Positions 4,579 through 5,994 of a stretch of DNA of 5,994 nt are shown here, piece by piece. Numbering within the stretch: position 1 is the first letter of the stretch; the number at the start of each line of letters is the position of its first letter. The notes below the pieces were generated by a model. It worked only from the letters and a program-made list of their open reading frames with translations. It was not told the DNA's origin and did no database searches. This DNA comes from Nitrosomonas eutropha (GTDB lineage: Bacteria > Pseudomonadota > Gammaproteobacteria > Burkholderiales > Nitrosomonadaceae): positions 1-5,994 of the forward strand of contig JACTML010000161.1 of assembly GCA_014584635.1 (NCBI GenBank), written 5' to 3'. Position numbers and translations under genes: made by a program.

Positions 4579-5994
4579 ATGCATGCCACTACCAGCGATT
4601 TTATCCGCCTTGCGCCCGCCAATTTTCCATCGGACTGGCACGAACAGATTGAACGCGTACTGACCAATCATGAACAGATTATTGCCTGGCTGGAAATTGA
4701 TCTTGATCAGCAGCTGTATTTTTCATCCGGACTGATTGTACTTACCAACCGGAGAATTCTGGCCGGAAGCGTGAAGGATGAACACTGGAACACATGGCAT
4801 TACCAGCAGGATATGAAGCTGACCTGCCAGGAACATGCCGGCATTTGCAGTATTGAACTATCTGATACAAACGCGCGGTTGGCACGCTGGCATTGTACGC
4901 TGGGCAAGCAGCAGACAATTGATCAGCTGACTGCCGGGTTCGCCCGGCTGATTAATACCATGGATGCCAGAACGACCCTGTCAGCAAAAAAGACAACCGG
5001 GCAAGCTGACAGTATCAAAAATACCTCTGGCAACGAAAATGAATCCGCGCATGTTCAGGATTCCGAAATACCCCCCGCTCCGCCTTCCACCTGGGTATTA
5101 TTGCGCCTGTGGCGCTTTGCCAAACCCTACAAATGGCAATTACTTACCGGCTTCATGCTGATGCTGGGCAGCACAGCCGCCGCCCTGGTACCACCTTATC
5201 TGACCATGCCACTGATGGATAACGTGCTGATCCCCTATCAGAATGGCCATCCAATTGATACCGATCGGGTGATAGTTTATTTGTCCGGTTTGCTGGGAGC
5301 AGCCATAGTCGCCTGGATATTGGGCTGGTCGCGCACCTACACCCTGGCCAGGGTATCCGAGCGCATTGGTGCTGATTTACGCACAACCACCTACGAGCAC
5401 CTGCTCAAACTGTCCCAAGCTTATTTTGGCGGCAAACGAACCGGTGATCTGATGGCGCGTATCGGTGCAGAGACGGATCGGATCAATCTTTTTCTTTCGC
5501 TTAATCTGCTCGATTTCGCCACGGACGTACTCATGATTGTTCTGACCGTCATCATCCTGGTTTCAATCAACCCGTGGCTCGCACTGGTTACACTGCTTCC
5601 TCTGCCAATCATTGCCTGGCTGATCCATCTGGTGCGTGATCGCCTGCGCGTAGGTTTCGAGAAAACCAATCGTGTCTGGGCCGAAGTCAATAACGTGTTG
5701 GCAGATACACTGCCCGGTATCCGCGTTGTCAAAGCATTCGCCCAGGAGACAAGAGAAATCGAGCGCTTCCGCATAGTCAATCAGCGCAACGTGGAAATCA
5801 ATGATCGGGTTAACAAGGTCTGGGCACTGTTTACGCCTACAGTCACACTGCTGACGGAATGCGGTTTACTGGTTGTATGGATTTTCGGAATCTGGCAGGT
5901 ATCGCAGGATCACACCACCGTTGGAGTGCTTACGGCTTTTCTGGCTTATATCAGCCGCTTCTATCTGCGACTGGATTCAATGAGCCGGATCGTC
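4579..5994 (+). CDS. ABC exporter with N-terminal PH-like domain, cyanophycin-cluster type; 3' end outside window
   Basis: The frame is open for 472 codons to the right edge. Residues about 15-130 (beginning PSDWHEQIERVLTNHEQII, with SSGLIVLTNRRILAGS) look like a bacterial PH-type domain. A polar linker (about 131-165) leads to a type-1 exporter membrane domain: TM1 about 182-204, TM2 233-252, TM3-TM4 317-354, TM5 419-438 and TM6 starting near 450. Loop segments AYFGGKRTGDLMARIGAETD and GIRVVKAFAQETREIERF are classic MsbA-like coupling helices. The Walker A, signature and Walker B motifs would lie beyond 5994. NCBI-style annotation calls similar proteins cyanophycin metabolism-associated ABC transporters, found beside a DUF1854 gene and cyanophycin synthetases; this is family memory, and the substrate is unknown. 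The ATG at 4579 is the first possible start after an in-frame stop (4573-4575), but no clear Shine-Dalgarno precedes it. An 84-base gap separates it from the DUF3619-like gene. Confidence 0.88.
   Translation, partial: MHATTSDFIRLAPANFPSDWHEQIERVLTNHEQIIAWLEIDLDQQLYFSSGLIVLTNRRILAGSVKDEHWNTWHYQQDMKLTCQEHAGICSIELSDTNARLARWHCTLGKQQTIDQLTAGFARLINTMDARTTLSAKKTTGQADSIKNTSGNENESAHVQDSEIPPAPPSTWVLLRLWRFAKPYKWQLLTGFMLMLGSTAAALVPPYLTMPLMDNVLIPYQNGHPIDTDRVIVYLSGLLGAAIVAWILGWSRTYTLARVSERIGADLRTTTYEHLLKLSQAYFGGKRTGDLMARIGAETDRINLFLSLNLLDFATDVLMIVLTVIILVSINPWLALVTLLPLPIIAWLIHLVRDRLRVGFEKTNRVWAEVNNVLADTLPGIRVVKAFAQETREIERFRIVNQRNVEINDRVNKVWALFTPTVTLLTECGLLVVWIFGIWQVSQDHTTVGVLTAFLAYISRFYLRLDSMSRIV

Noticed and set aside
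5421..5780. A 119-codon Arg/Ser-rich minus-strand frame inside the ABC exporter gene (also 5153-5386 minus and 4964-5161 plus)
   Set aside because: Opposite or out of frame with the long exporter frame. Composition is typical of antisense shadows.

Overview
The window suggests a betaproteobacterium, most likely of the Nitrosomonas / Nitrosomonadales type. This rests on remembered family resemblance, not on a search. The clues are a PEP-CTERM exported protein, a betaproteobacterial-type sigma factor co-translated with a DUF3619-like membrane protein, and an MsbA-like transporter resembling those found beside cyanophycin genes in betaproteobacteria. Base composition is moderate, except for one visibly AT-rich gene.

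Layout, left to right. (1) The 3' half of rimO (to 634, plus strand), encoding the ribosomal protein S12 methylthiotransferase. (2) A convergent minus-strand gene (856-1734) for a secreted PEP-CTERM protein. It has a signal peptide, a lone Cys paired with an FQVALW motif, a two-Cys loop and a textbook C-terminal sorting signal. It ends in a strong hairpin/U-tract terminator (767-797) and has an AGGAG ribosome binding site. Upstream, near 1882-1898, lies a very good sigma-54 (-24/-12) promoter. (3) A 334-base divergent intergenic region. (4) Plus-strand bolA (2069-2413) followed after 28 bases by a LemA-family lipoprotein gene (2442-3050), probably one operon. (5) A sigma-70-family RNA polymerase sigma factor (best start a CTG at 3167, ending 3742) that overlaps by ATGA with a DUF3619-like single-span membrane protein (3739-4494). 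The latter carries an unusual acidic tail of about 150 residues. (6) The 5' part of an ABC exporter (4579 to the right edge) with an N-terminal PH-like domain fused to the membrane domain. Its ATPase domain lies beyond the window.

How the parts fit. The PEP-CTERM gene looks like an independent cassette with its own promoter and terminator, consistent with the known sigma-54 control of this secretion system. Its product would be processed by an exosortase encoded elsewhere. The sigma factor and membrane protein are translationally coupled and have the layout of a sigma/anti-sigma pair, although the anti-sigma role is inference. The ABC exporter may open a cyanophycin-metabolism cluster continuing to the right, which cannot be seen here.

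The points most worth following up are the thioester-like Cys/Gln motif in the PEP-CTERM protein, the sigma-54 promoter, the apparent CTG start of the sigma factor, and the acidic extension of the DUF3619-like protein. I see no RNA genes, CRISPR arrays, insertion sequences or attachment sites.
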